From: Bacteroidota bacterium
GTDB lineage: Bacteria > Bacteroidota > Bacteroidia > AKYH767-A > OLB10
NCBI GenBank assembly: GCA_016699635.1
Contig: CP064983.1
Location: 2,976,001 to 3,040,000, forward strand
Direction of reading: 5' to 3'
DNA: 64,000 bases
Part shown: piece by piece, positions 8,548-18,158 of the stretch
Numbering within the stretch: position 1 is the first letter of the stretch
How the letters are laid out: every line of letters begins with the position of its first letter
Notes under the pieces: model-generated
Told to the model about the DNA's origin: nothing
Databases searched by the model: none
What the model saw: only the letters and a program-made list of their open reading frames with translations
Program-made: the position numbers and the translations under genes

Positions 8548-10963
8548 ATGGAAAAGAATACTGATGACACAATTTTTCTTCCTTTAGAAAATGTAGAAAG
8601 CGAACATTGCGCACTGATAGTTGATAAAGGGCTTTCCAAGGTTGCAGGTGTTGATTCACATAAAGTTGAATTGAATAACAGACGTGCTGTAATTACTGTT
8701 TCAAATAAAGAAACTATTAAAGATGTCATTGCAACAATTAAAGACCTTGGATATGGCGTAACAACCGTAAGAAAAAAGTTTCCAGTATTAAATATGTCAT
8801 GCGCTTCATGTGCAGTTAGTGCTGAGAGTATGATTCAATCGGTAAATGGTGTAATTAATGCTTCTGTAAATTTTGCCACAACAGAACTTACAGTTGAATA
8901 TCTCCCAAACATGACCAATCCGCTGGCATTACAAAAGGCATTACAAGAGGTTGGATATGATTTGCTAATAGAAGATGAGGCATCACAACAGAATAGTTTT
9001 GAAAACATACAGCAGGAGAAGTTTAAAAAGTTAAAACAGAAGACTGTTTTAGCTATTGCACTATCAATTCCTGTTGTAATAATTGGTATGTTTCTTATGG
9101 ATATACCTTATGCTAATGAAATTATGTGGCTGTTTTCAACCCCTGTAGTTCTATGGCTTGGTAAGGATTTTTTTATCAATGCATGGAAACAAGCAAAACA
9201 CCGCTCTGCAAATATGGATACATTGGTAGCACTGAGTACAGGAATTGCATATCTGTTTAGTGTGTTCAATATGCTATTTCCTCAATTCTGGCATCAAAGG
9301 GGACTTCACGCTCACGTTTATTTTGAAGCCGCTGCTGTAATAGTTGCATTTATACTTCTTGGCAAAATGTTAGAAGAGAAGGCAAAGGGGAATACATCTT
9401 CAGCAATTAAAAAACTAATGGGGTTGCAGCCTAAAACAGTTATTGTAATTCAGTCGGATGGAACAGAAAAGCAAACTTTCGTTGAAGATGTGATTGTTGA
9501 TGATATCATACTTGTGAAACCTGGCGAAAAAATTGCAGTTGATGGCAAACTTATCAATGGCAGTTCATACGTAGATGAAAGTACGCTGACAGGAGAGCCT
9601 GTTCCCGTTTTAAAAAAACATAAATGACAACGTGTTTGCAGGTACAATCAATCAGAAAGGCAGCTTTCAGTTTAATGCACTAAAGGTTGGAAAGGAAACC
9701 ATGCTGGCGCAAATCATAAAGACTGTTCAGGATGCGCAGGGCAGTAAGGCTCCGGTACAAAAATTAGTAGATAAAATTGCAGGGATATTTGTTCCTGTAG
9801 TTATAGGCATTTCAATACTAACATTTGTTCTTTGGCAAATTTTTGGCGGTGATAATGGATTAGTGCAGGGATTGTTGGCAGCAGTAACGGTATTGGTAAT
9901 TGCTTGTCCTTGTGCTTTAGGTCTTGCAACACCAACTGCAATTATGGTTGGTGTTGGCAAAGCAGCTGAAAATGGAATTCTTATAAAAGATGCAGAGAGC
10001 CTTGAACTTGCAAAGAAAATTACAACTGTTGTTTTAGATAAAACCGGTACAATTACTGAGGGTAAACCGGTTGTTACAGATGTTTATTGGTATAATGATA
10101 ATTCAAGTACTGCATCAATCCTCTATAGTATTGAAAAGAAGTCTGAACATCCATTAGCAGATGCAGTAGTAAAGAATTTCACTAAGACAGAAGATATAGA
10201 ACTAACTTCATTTGAAAGCATTACCGGCAAGGGTGTAAGAGCAACATATCAGAAAGAGAATTATTTTGTTGGAAATATGACTTTCATAAAGGAGCAAAAT
10301 ATTTTAATAGAAGATATGAAAGTCGAAAAAGCTACTGCATGGACAAAGGAATCAAAAACAGTTATTTGGTTTGCCGATAGTAAGCAAGTGTTGTCCATTA
10401 TTGCAATTTCAGACAGTATAAAGCCAACGTCAGTGGCTGCTATTCAGCAACTACATAAAATGGGTATTGAGCTTTATATGCTTACCGGTGATAACGAATC
10501 TACTGCAAAAGCAATTGCAGAAAAGACAGGTATTGATAAATATAAGGCAAGTATGTTGCCACATCAAAAGGCCGATTTTATTAAGGTGTTGCAGCAACAA
10601 GGAAAAGTAGTAGCAATGGTTGGTGATGGAATTAATGATAGTACAGCATTAGCTACTGCTGATGTTAGTATTGCAATGGGAAAGGGTAGTGATATTGCAA
10701 TGGATGTTGCAAAAATGACAATTGTTTCCTCAGATTTAAATAAAATTCCAATGGCCATTCGGCTGTCAAAACAAACTGTTGCAACAATCAGGCAAAATTT
10801 GTTTTGGGCATTTATTTATAATGTCATTGGAATTCCAATTGCAGCAGGTATTTTGTACCCAATCAATGGATTTCTTTTAAACCCAATGATTGCCGGTGCA
10901 GCTATGGCTATGAGTAGTGTTAGCGTTGTGAGTAATAGTTTGAGATTAAAATGGAAAAAGTAG
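8548..10963 (+). CDS. copA: Copper-translocating P1B-type ATPase (one frameshift)
   Basis: Membrane pump exporting Cu(I) from the cytoplasm. The N-terminus has two HMA-like domains. The first keeps only a single Cys (ESEHCAL) and looks degenerate; the second has MSCASC with Cys85 and Cys88. Then come the P1B membrane helices, the TLTGEP actuator loop, the CPCALGL ion site, the DKTGT phosphorylation site, the SEHPLA motif of copper pumps and GDGINDS. A frame change at the seven-A run 9612-9618 splits it. One surplus A explains it and restores VPVLKNINDNVFAGT. The gene lies between the HMA-AraC regulator and a small HMA protein. The ATPase call is firm; copper specificity rests on CPC, SEHP and context. 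Confidence 0.93.
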
Positions 10964-11064
10964 CAGTATATTTTACAAATAAAAATTATAATGTTGTAAC
11001 CTGTCACTCAAACAAAATAACAAACTTTGCACACAGAAAAGCAATTTATTAATACTTAAATAAA

Positions 11065-11289
11065 ATGGAAAACAAAAAACATCTTCAATTCAAGACCAAC
11101 ATTAACTGTAGTGGTTGTGTTGCCGCAGTAAAACCACATTTAGATAAACTAATCAGCAGCGAAAGTTGGCATGTAGATACAGCTAACAAGGATAAAATAT
11201 TGTCTGTTTCAACAAATGATATTTCAGAAGAAGAAATTATTAATACTGTTCAGAAGGCCGGTTATAAAATTGAATTACTAAAAAAGTAA
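11065..11289 (+). CDS. Small heavy-metal-associated (CopZ-like) protein
   Basis: A 74-residue single-domain HMA protein with the CSGC metal-binding pair near residues 15-18 (NINCSGCVAAV) and the usual beta-alpha-beta-beta-alpha-beta pattern. It lies 100 bases downstream of the copper ATPase on the same strand, so a cytosolic Cu(I) chaperone that hands metal to the pump is the natural inference. It lacks the MxCxxC methionine of classical CopZ (an Ile-Asn precedes the first Cys). No signal peptide is seen. Confidence 0.82.
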   Translation: MENKKHLQFKTNINCSGCVAAVKPHLDKLISSESWHVDTANKDKILSVSTNDISEEEIINTVQKAGYKIELLKK

Positions 11290-11354
11290 AAGACTTCTGA
11301 AGGAATTTGTGTTAAAAGTCTTGAGTTATTGAAACAATATAATGAGAGTTACTT

Positions 11355-11397
11355 AAAAAAATACCCGCCAAACAGTCAAATCAGATGTTTGGCGGGT
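11355..11397 (-). terminator. Rho-independent terminator of the azurin gene
   Basis: A perfect 12-base inverted repeat (11363-11374 with 11386-11397, ACCCGCCAAACA and its complement) with an 11-base loop. Read on the minus strand it is followed by a run of T (the A run at 11354-11361 on plus). It lies 18 bases after the azurin stop and faces the end of the plus-strand copper genes. Confidence 0.88.
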
Positions 11398-11414
11398 AAA
11401 TGTTATCAGTTAAA

Positions 11415-11936
11415 TTATTCAACGATAAAGTGACCTTTCATGGTACCATAGTGACCAGGAAAAGAGCAAAGGAAATCATAAGTTCCTTTTGATGGAGCAG
11501 TAAATTCAATTTCTGTTGTCTCGCCACCACCAATTGTTTTAGTATGTGCAATTACACTACTAGCCATGTCAGCAGGAATATAATCGTTGTCTTTTGCTTT
11601 AATTGCAGCTGTTGCGAAATCTTGTAATGAAGTACCTGATGCTAGCAATACAAAATTGTGTCCCATTGCATCTTTAGGCGATTTTCCTGTGTGCTTTAAA
11701 GTTAACTTAACAGTTTGTCCTTCTTTAACAGTGATTTCTGTTTTGTCAAATTTCATATCATCTCCACCGGATATTTCAACTATTGCAGGCTCAGTTGGTG
11801 GAGCTACTGCCGGTGCTGCTTCTTCTGTTGCAGCAGGAGGTGTTGTCTCTGTTGCAGGAGTTTCAGGTTGTTTTGATTGATTACATGCTGCAAACATAAG
11901 TGTTGCAGATGCTAATGCTAAAATTGATTTTCTCAT
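11415..11936 (-). CDS. Azurin-like blue copper lipoprotein
   Basis: A 173-residue secreted electron carrier. A signal peptide ends in a lipobox (MFAAC, Cys18), so it should be lipid-anchored. A Pro/Ala/Glu/Thr-rich linker of about 30 residues follows, then an azurin/plastocyanin domain. The copper ligands are readable: His in MGHNF, and the Cys, His and Met in FLCSFPGHYGTMKG. It is convergent with the copper export genes and has its own terminator and promoter. The role is probably periplasmic or surface electron transfer. The partner is unknown. Confidence 0.93.
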   Translation of the reverse strand: MRKSILALASATLMFAACNQSKQPETPATETTPPAATEEAAPAVAPPTEPAIVEISGGDDMKFDKTEITVKEGQTVKLTLKHTGKSPKDAMGHNFVLLASGTSLQDFATAAIKAKDNDYIPADMASSVIAHTKTIGGGETTEIEFTAPSKGTYDFLCSFPGHYGTMKGHFIVE

Positions 11937-12239
11937 TTTAATGTATTTATTTGATTGTTATATATTGTAAATTGTTTGTAATAATATCTGAATTAATAGC
12001 GATTGAACTATTGTTCTAAAAACAGGTGCAAATGTATAGCATCAATTAGTTCTTTCCAAAATACAAGTATTAAACTACCGTTAATTATGAACAGTTTACA
12101 GATGCGACTTTATTAGAATTTAGATATGCCGAACATTCATTTAAAACACTCGTAATTAAATAGATAAGGGTTTAATTTTAATTAATTTTTACGAATGAAT
12201 GATTTTAGTCAGTTTGAAATTTTTACATAAATCTGAGAA
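11937..12239. other. Intergenic region between azurin and the polyene-type operon end
   Basis: About 300 bases without a credible gene. It contains the azurin promoter (12029-12060). The segment 12130-12215 is very AT-rich and has weak inverted repeats (CATTCATT and its complement around 12133 and 12200) that might end the minus-strand operon finishing at 12240. There is no clear hairpin plus T run. Confidence 0.5.
12029..12060 (-). promoter_or_regulatory. Promoter of the azurin gene
   Basis: On the minus strand, TTTG (12057-12060) is followed after 20 bases by TACATTTG (12029-12036), an exact fit to the Bacteroidota -33/-7 consensus. The predicted 5' leader is about 85 bases. Confidence 0.65.
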
Positions 12240-13421
12240 TTATGCTTTCTCCGTAAGCTTATCTTTAAACTTCAGTGCCAAAAATGTAATGTACGTAATT
12301 GTCATAAAAAAAATACCGGAGATTAAAGCAAGCACACAGGCACCGGTTGCATATTGCATAAAATTTGCATGAATAGATTGCAATGTTATATCAGCCATAC
12401 TTTGAAATTTCATATCGTTTGAAACGAAGAAACCTCCGAGATAATAACTAAAATAAATAATTAAAGGAATCATGGGTGGAATACTGATGTTGGCAGCAGT
12501 AATAAATAATACTTTATTCAGTCGAAACAAAACTGCTAAAGGAATGCCTACAAGCAATTGAAATCCCCAGATTGGAACTATACCCATAAAAACACCAAAT
12601 CCAACAGAAAGCGATTTTTTTAAAATGCTTTCATCACTTCTGAAAATCTCATCTTTAATTATTGTGAAAATTCCCTTCCTTCTGATGTATTTGAATAATC
12701 GTAATGGTAAATAATAAAAAAGTGTCAGGGTTACTAAATAAGTATTCAGGATACTGATTCTTGTAAAATCACGAAAAGGGCGAAAATGCGATACCCGTTC
12801 TTTCATGTCGTAAAGCACTCTGATATTTACTGGAATTATTTTTACATCTTGCCATGCAAGTTTTACTATGACTTCAATTTCTGTTTCAAATTTAGTTGTA
12901 TAAAGTTTAATTTTCTTTAATGGTTCAAGAGGGTACAAACGAAATCCTGTCTGTGTATCGGGTAATTTTTGTCCCGTCTCAACCCAAAACCAAAAGTTGG
13001 AAAATTTATTACCAAATGAACTTTTTCCGGGCACTGATTCCTGATTCATATTTCTTGAACCCATCAATAATGCTTCCGGAAATTTTAGGGCATTCTCAAT
13101 CATTACATCAATGTCTTCAGGATAATGTTGTCCGTCAGAATCAATGGTAATTGCATTTTTAAATCCTCTTGAAATTGCTTCTTTAAAACCTTTACGCAAC
13201 GAATAACCTTTGCCGGAATTTGTTTTGTTGTTTAGTAAAACAATTTGCTCATTATATTGATTAAGAATTTCTGTTGTGTTATCTGTCGAACCATCATTGA
13301 TAACAATAACATCGTTTCCTGAGCTGAAATTTAAAACACCATCAATAACTTTCTTTAGCGTTTTGGAATTATTATATGTTGGTATAATAACACATGCAGC
13401 TATGTCAGCCAATTTATTCAC
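12240..13421 (-). CDS. GT2 glycosyltransferase fused to DUF2062 membrane domain
   Basis: A 393-residue protein. Residues 1 to about 225 are a GT-A family 2 glycosyltransferase like dolichyl/polyprenyl-phosphate mannose synthases, with IIPTYNN, VINDGSTD and TIDSDGQHYPED (the DxD-type metal site). The C-terminal 150 residues carry membrane segments and the DUF2062 signature (SVGFGVFMGIVPIWGFQ, ANISIPPMIP). It is the last gene of the long minus-strand operon and overlaps the preceding dehydratase by eight bases. I infer it glycosylates a lipid carrier or the polyene-type product. The acceptor is not known. Confidence 0.85.
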   Translation of the reverse strand: MNKLADIAACVIIPTYNNSKTLKKVIDGVLNFSSGNDVIVINDGSTDNTTEILNQYNEQIVLLNNKTNSGKGYSLRKGFKEAISRGFKNAITIDSDGQHYPEDIDVMIENALKFPEALLMGSRNMNQESVPGKSSFGNKFSNFWFWVETGQKLPDTQTGFRLYPLEPLKKIKLYTTKFETEIEVIVKLAWQDVKIIPVNIRVLYDMKERVSHFRPFRDFTRISILNTYLVTLTLFYYLPLRLFKYIRRKGIFTIIKDEIFRSDESILKKSLSVGFGVFMGIVPIWGFQLLVGIPLAVLFRLNKVLFITAANISIPPMIPLIIYFSYYLGGFFVSNDMKFQSMADITLQSIHANFMQYATGACVLALISGIFFMTITYITFLALKFKDKLTEKA

Positions 13422-13770
13422 TGATAAATGGCGGTGATTTTAAAAAACAAACACCCTCGTCTTCAGCAGATGTTGCTACTTTGTATAATTGACCATCTTT
13501 AGTAATACTGATTTTAAATGTAACTTCAGGATTCTTTTCAGGATTCATTACATTTAAAAATTTGCTGTTAATGACTTGCTTCAGCTTTACATTTTGCTCA
13601 ATTGCATTTTGTGTGAGTTCTGTTGTCATTTGAATTAATACCACACCTGGCGTAACCGGTTGTCCCGGAAAATGACCTTTAAATATTTCATGTGCAGGAT
13701 TTAGTTTAATCCGATACACACAATTTTGCCCGGATGTTTTATTGATGATGGTGTAGAAATCTTTCAGCAC
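13414..13770 (-). CDS. Hotdog 3-hydroxyacyl-ACP dehydratase-like protein
   Basis: A 118-residue hotdog-fold protein of the FabZ/FabA group. It has the active-site His segment FKGHFPGQPVTPGV. In FabZ the second catalytic residue is a Glu a few positions later; here the segment reads VLIQMTTEL, so a Gln stands at that place, although a Glu follows five residues on. In aryl polyene clusters a small dehydratase of this kind acts on the growing chain. It may therefore be an active variant or a binding protein. It is the penultimate gene of the operon. Confidence 0.75.
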   Translation of the reverse strand: MLKDFYTIINKTSGQNCVYRIKLNPAHEIFKGHFPGQPVTPGVVLIQMTTELTQNAIEQNVKLKQVINSKFLNVMNPEKNPEVTFKISITKDGQLYKVATSAEDEGVCFLKSPPFISE

Positions 13771-13771
13771 A

Positions 13772-14395
13772 TCAGAAGTTTTTAAATAATGTGTCGTTCA
13801 GTTCTGTGTTTACCATTTGATTTGAAAACTTCATGATATTCCTGTCACCTGATTTTTCATAGAAAGCCAATTCTTCAAGTAATAAATTCTTTTTGTTGAA
13901 TGAAAGTTGTATGTAATCAAATGCATTGCTCATTCTTTTGTTTCTTGGCTTTAATTTAACAATATATTCTGATTTGGTTTGAAAATACTGCGGATCGAAT
14001 TGTTTGCCATTACTAAAATCACCATTAACCAAAGTCAGCATTAAATCTTTAATTCTTCCAACAACCTGATTGTAGGAACTGACATCTTTCTCATGATTAT
14101 TTTCCTTCACACGTACTTTATTATTCTCACTGATAAAAACATAATTTGTGGGTTTTGTCTTTTCCCATCGCAATTTGTTTTCTTTCTTGTAATAAAAAAT
14201 ACCATAAGATGTTTGTGGCTCTTTCAATGCAGACATAAATCGTTGTTCAATAAAATCTGCTTTAATTGTATTGTTTGAAATGCTTGCTTGCTTGAGTTTT
14301 TCTGTTAACTCAGCCGGATTGTTCAATGGTTCCTGCTGTGCTTTGGCAAAAACAGGTATCCAAATGAATAGTATAAATGCAATTAACAATCTCAT
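13772..14395 (-). CDS. LolA-like outer-membrane lipoprotein carrier protein
   Basis: A 207-residue periplasmic protein with a signal peptide (cleavage after AKA). It has the LolA-fold sequence pattern: IKADFIEQRFMSALKEP, YGIFYYKKENKLRWEKTKP and a later MLTLVNGDF region. Classical LolA shuttles lipoproteins to the outer membrane. LolA-like proteins inside aryl polyene/flexirubin clusters are thought to move the lipid product. Being within the operon, this copy is more likely the dedicated paralog. It is one base from the dehydratase and overlaps the deacetylase gene by four bases. Confidence 0.8.
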   Translation of the reverse strand: MRLLIAFILFIWIPVFAKAQQEPLNNPAELTEKLKQASISNNTIKADFIEQRFMSALKEPQTSYGIFYYKKENKLRWEKTKPTNYVFISENNKVRVKENNHEKDVSSYNQVVGRIKDLMLTLVNGDFSNGKQFDPQYFQTKSEYIVKLKPRNKRMSNAFDYIQLSFNKKNLLLEELAFYEKSGDRNIMKFSNQMVNTELNDTLFKNF

Positions 14396-15144
14396 ATTTC
14401 AATTAATTCAGCTAACGGTTTAATGGCAATGTTATTTTGATTACAATAGTTTAGCAATGCCGGTAAAATGGCAAGTGTTATATCTTTTGTGTCATGCAAA
14501 AGTACAATTGCTCCGGGTTTCAATTGTGAAGTTATCCGGTGTAAAAGTTTCTGCTCATTTTTTGCTGAGGTGTCATAACTTCTGATACTCCATCCAATAG
14601 ATTTCAATCCTGTATTTTTCAACACATACTCATATCTGGGATTAGTTACTCCAAATGGTGGTCTTAGATAAACTGGTTTTTGTCCTGTAAGCTCTTCTAT
14701 TTTTTGACTGCATTGATTAAAATCAGCCAACAACTTTTGCTTTGAAAACATGCCAATCCCTGCATGATGTGACCATGAATGGTTGCCTATAGTGTGGCCC
14801 TTGCTGACAATTAGATTAATAATGTCCGGATATTGTTCAGCCTTTTTGCCAATCACAAAAAATGTTGCTTTCGCACCTGCCAGTTCAAGAACATCCAATA
14901 TTTTTTTAGTGACTTTTGGATCAGGTCCATCGTCAAATGTAAGTGATATACCTTCAGGTTTTCCTGTATTAACTGACTTTATAAAATAGTTCCATTTAAT
15001 CTGATAGGAGCCCAATGCTGTAATTGTCAGATAAAGGAAAATAAGTGCCGCCAATAAATAAAAAAAGGATTTGTCCTGATAAAGGAAAACAAATAATGCA
15101 ATAATGCAGAGAATAAAAATTACAGTTACGATTTTATGCTTCAT
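14392..15144 (-). CDS. NodB-type polysaccharide deacetylase family protein
   Basis: A 250-residue protein with two hydrophobic N-terminal segments and a carbohydrate esterase 4 domain. The catalytic motifs are present: TFDDGPD (metal Asp and base), GNHSWSH (metal His residues), RPPFG and LLHD. In this operon the substrate is probably not chitin. An acetyl or acyl group on the glycosylated polyene-type product is one possibility, which is my inference. It overlaps its neighbours on both sides, consistent with one transcript. Confidence 0.85.
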   Translation of the reverse strand: MKHKIVTVIFILCIIALFVFLYQDKSFFYLLAALIFLYLTITALGSYQIKWNYFIKSVNTGKPEGISLTFDDGPDPKVTKKILDVLELAGAKATFFVIGKKAEQYPDIINLIVSKGHTIGNHSWSHHAGIGMFSKQKLLADFNQCSQKIEELTGQKPVYLRPPFGVTNPRYEYVLKNTGLKSIGWSIRSYDTSAKNEQKLLHRITSQLKPGAIVLLHDTKDITLAILPALLNYCNQNNIAIKPLAELIEI

Positions 15145-16100
15145 TGCTTTTTATCATTATGAATCCCGCCCGATCAGGCAGTAAGGTATTTATTATTAAA
15201 GCCCGTTTATGGTTAGCAATTGTTTTACCATAAACTTGTTTTGTCTTATTGCAGATTATATCAGTTGCCAGATGCATTGCAAAAGCAGAATTTGTAGCAT
15301 ACAATCCGCAAATTTCAGAATAATTAATGACGCACTTATCTGGAAATAATGTGTAAATTAATCGTGTTATATCTGTATTACGGCCATCATTCAAAATAAA
15401 GTCTATTTGTTTATCTGTTGATGTGCTCATGAAGTCTTTAATTTCATTTTCAAGTGATGAATAAAAAGCAGAAGTATGACATGCTTCAATAACAGCTAAA
15501 GTTTTTTCGTTTTTATTTTTTGATAAGACAAAAAATGAAGCACCACTTGTAAGTGGTAACGAGTTTAATTTAAAATGTGCTGCAATAGGATGTAATGCTT
15601 CAATATCCTCGTCTGCACTGCCAATAAGAATATTTCCATTTTTTTCATCAAGCATTAGCATAGTATCGAGCAACGCATGTTCAAACGACAGACTGTTTTG
15701 AGTGTGTGTCATATTGTATTGATGGTTGCCAAGAACCAATGAAATCTGACCTGCAATAGTGTTGTGAGTAGATTGAATGAATGAAGTAGGAGGGAGCAGC
15801 CCGCCTTCAATGGTAATTACATTGTTTAGAAATTTTTCAGTGTCATAAAGACAACCCAATCCTGTACCGGTTATTATTGCATCAGGTTGTTCAATGCCAG
15901 CTTCTTTTAATGCAAGATTACTTGCAGGCAACAGACATTCTCAGTATTTCACTCATCCGTCTGATTAATGCAGGCGGAACATACTCTTTGTAATCAGGTT
16001 TAATTAATGATTCAATTTCTTTAGAAAGATTTGAAGAAAACCCTTTGCTTGCAAACGTAGGTTGATGAGAAATGGTGGCAGCAGATTGAATACAATACAT
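15134..16100 (-). CDS. Beta-ketoacyl synthase-like chain length factor (frameshifted)
   Basis: A ketosynthase-fold protein of about 320 residues of the type paired with an active KS in aryl polyene systems. The usual catalytic Cys is absent: the segment reads NMTHTQNSLSFEHAL, after STHNTIAGQISL. It should therefore act as a non-condensing partner (chain length factor). The ATG at 16100 lies two bases after the KS stop. The frame changes near 15925-15931, where one extra base breaks RMSVA(A)SNLALKEAG. The surrounding protein is continuous, so I treat this as a sequence error. Confidence 0.78.
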
Positions 16101-16102
16101 AA

Positions 16103-17281
16103 TCAAATGCCTGAAAAAATTAGTGAAGAATTATTTCCGCCAAAACCAAAAGAGTTTGACATCACATGTTTTGTTACAGCTTTTGTTGGTTCTGTAACAG
16201 GATGCATGAGTGTTTCCTCCAAAGGGTCATTGTAGTTTAATCCTGCAAAGTGGATTTGATTTTTTATTGCAAGAACAGAATATACTGCTTCAATTGCACC
16301 GGCTGCTGCCAATGTATGACCTGTGTATGCCTTGGTTGAACTAAAAGGTGGTATAGACTCGCCAAAAACATTTTTAATTGCAATGGATTCGCTAAGATCA
16401 TTGTTTTTAGTCCCTGTGCCATGAGCGTTGATGTAAGAAATTTCTTTAGGCCCAAGCCCTGCTTTCTTCAATGCATTTTTCATTGCAATTGTGGCTCCTT
16501 TACCATCGGGTGATGAAGCAGTCTGATGATAGGCATCGGCAGCATTATGCCATCCTGTTAAACTGCAAATTGGTTCATTGCCCGAAATGTTTATGCTGTG
16601 ATCACTTTCCAACAATAAAAAACCTGCGCCTTCACCTAGGTTAAGTCCGTTTCTGTTATGATCAAATGGCTTGCACCATTCATCATCATATATCATCAAC
16701 GATTGAAAGCCTTTAATTGTAAAATCTGTTATCGGATCAGTTCCACCAACTAAAACTCTGTCCATTTTTCCTTGCTCTATCATTCGTGCTGCAAGCATTA
16801 TGGCATTAGCGGCTGATGAACATGCTGTAGAAAGTGTATTAATGTAACCTGAAAATCCTAAGTAAGCTGCAATATTTTCTGAAGTATTTCCACTATCGTG
16901 AGTTCGTGTCAGATTAAAATCAACAGGTAGATTCTTTAAGACCTGCCTGTAATACTTCTCTGTTTTATCCATACCGCCAACAGATGTAGATGAAATAAAA
17001 CCGGTACGTAATTTTTTATTGTGAAAGTTTTTACCCATAGCTTGTTCGGCTGCAATTATTCCAAGTAATGAAGTCCTTGAAAAATTACCATTAGTTATAG
17101 ATAACATCTGTTTAAGTTCAGCATTTGATTTTGCAATGCTTCCTGCTTGAATAGATTTTTGTTCTTCCGGGAATTTAAATGCAGTTATACCGCTCTTCTT
17201 ATTTAATAAAGAATGATAATTTTCTTCAACTGTTAAACCAATTGCAGAAACTACACCAATGCCGGTGACATAAACCTTCAT
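16103..17281 (-). CDS. Beta-ketoacyl-ACP synthase (KS II type)
   Basis: A 392-residue condensing enzyme. The catalytic triad is intact: Cys154 in STACSSAANA, His in NAHGTGTKNND and His in AYTGHTLAAAG, with a C-terminal SFGFGGNN glycine loop. It resembles FabF but sits between an ACP and a Cys-less partner, so it is probably the main chain-extending KS of the operon. Spacing to the ACP is six bases. Confidence 0.9.
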   Translation of the reverse strand: MKVYVTGIGVVSAIGLTVEENYHSLLNKKSGITAFKFPEEQKSIQAGSIAKSNAELKQMLSITNGNFSRTSLLGIIAAEQAMGKNFHNKKLRTGFISSTSVGGMDKTEKYYRQVLKNLPVDFNLTRTHDSGNTSENIAAYLGFSGYINTLSTACSSAANAIMLAARMIEQGKMDRVLVGGTDPITDFTIKGFQSLMIYDDEWCKPFDHNRNGLNLGEGAGFLLLESDHSINISGNEPICSLTGWHNAADAYHQTASSPDGKGATIAMKNALKKAGLGPKEISYINAHGTGTKNNDLSESIAIKNVFGESIPPFSSTKAYTGHTLAAAGAIEAVYSVLAIKNQIHFAGLNYNDPLEETLMHPVTEPTKAVTKHVMSNSFGFGGNNSSLIFSGI

Positions 17282-17287
17282 CGAAAT

Positions 17288-17545
17288 TTACTTTTTATTT
17301 TTCTCAATGTATTCTGCCATGGTACTGATAGAATAGAATACAGATTTTCCTTCTTCTGGGTTTGTGAGTTTAATGTGATAGTGTTTGTCTAAAAGTACTA
17401 TCAATTCCAATGCATCAATTGAATCGAGTCCCAAGCCGCTATCACCAAACAAAGGAGCTTCATCACTGATGTCTGCCGGTGTTTTATCTTCCAAATTCAG
17501 TTGTGTAATTAAATGCTTCTTTAATTCTTCTTTTAAATTATCCAT
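17288..17545 (-). CDS. Acyl carrier protein (first of two in the operon)
   Basis: An 85-residue acidic helical carrier. The phosphopantetheine serine is Ser42 in the motif LGLDSIDALEL. The loop before it (FGDSGLGLD) is like the ACPs of aryl polyene and flexirubin clusters. It lies directly before the KS gene. A dedicated phosphopantetheinyl transferase is not present in the window. Confidence 0.92.
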   Translation of the reverse strand: MDNLKEELKKHLITQLNLEDKTPADISDEAPLFGDSGLGLDSIDALELIVLLDKHYHIKLTNPEEGKSVFYSISTMAEYIEKNKK

Positions 17546-17546
17546 T

Positions 17547-18158
17547 TCACTTTATTATTTTATACCAATGTTCAATTTCTTTACTATCCAAAATTCCCGG
17601 TGATGTTTCTGAATTAGCTTCTGCAAAGAAAACAAATACATCTGTTACAGGAAAAAGGTTTATCCATCCACAGAATAATGCTTTTGCTTTTTGAGGAATA
17701 AAAATACCTGCATGAGAACTGAAATGCTCGGCAGAAAATTCAGGTAGTATGGTAAACAAATTTTCGCCATACCATTTATGTCTTATTGCCAACTCACCTA
17801 AAAGTATGTTCGGAAGGGTATATACAAACTGAGAAGGTGAAGGACTATTCTCTACTTTAAAGGAATGATTAAATCGCTCATCTGATTCTGAACAAGAGTG
17901 GCTGTTGGCAAATAACAATGCGATTTCATCGTCAGCAAATTTAGATATCGTAGGAATTGTCTGACAAACTATTTCCGTTGCAAGCCATCCCATTTTTGAG
18001 AGCAAATCCATTTTGTAAAACTTAGGATACTCTGTTTTCAGGAATCGGTAAAGCTGCATTGATAGCTCTTCATGCTGATTCTTGTCAGAGGTAAAATATT
18101 TTTTACCATTAACTAAAACTTCGTTTTGATGAATTCTACAGCAACCTGTTATTTTCAT
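17547..18158 (-). CDS. Truncated ketosynthase-like protein, probable non-catalytic partner
   Basis: A 203-residue protein that I recognise only by pattern. The stretch SPSQFVYTLPNILLGELAIRHKWYGEN matches the central helix region of ketosynthase-like proteins in Bacteroidota polyene clusters. The catalytic Cys, both His residues and the C-terminal half of a KS are absent. It is likely a small KS-like accessory or chain length factor. It abuts the ACP by one base and overlaps the next KS by four. Alternative: an unrelated cluster-specific protein. Confidence 0.6.
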   Translation of the reverse strand: MKITGCCRIHQNEVLVNGKKYFTSDKNQHEELSMQLYRFLKTEYPKFYKMDLLSKMGWLATEIVCQTIPTISKFADDEIALLFANSHSCSESDERFNHSFKVENSPSPSQFVYTLPNILLGELAIRHKWYGENLFTILPEFSAEHFSSHAGIFIPQKAKALFCGWINLFPVTDVFVFFAEANSETSPGILDSKEIEHWYKIIK

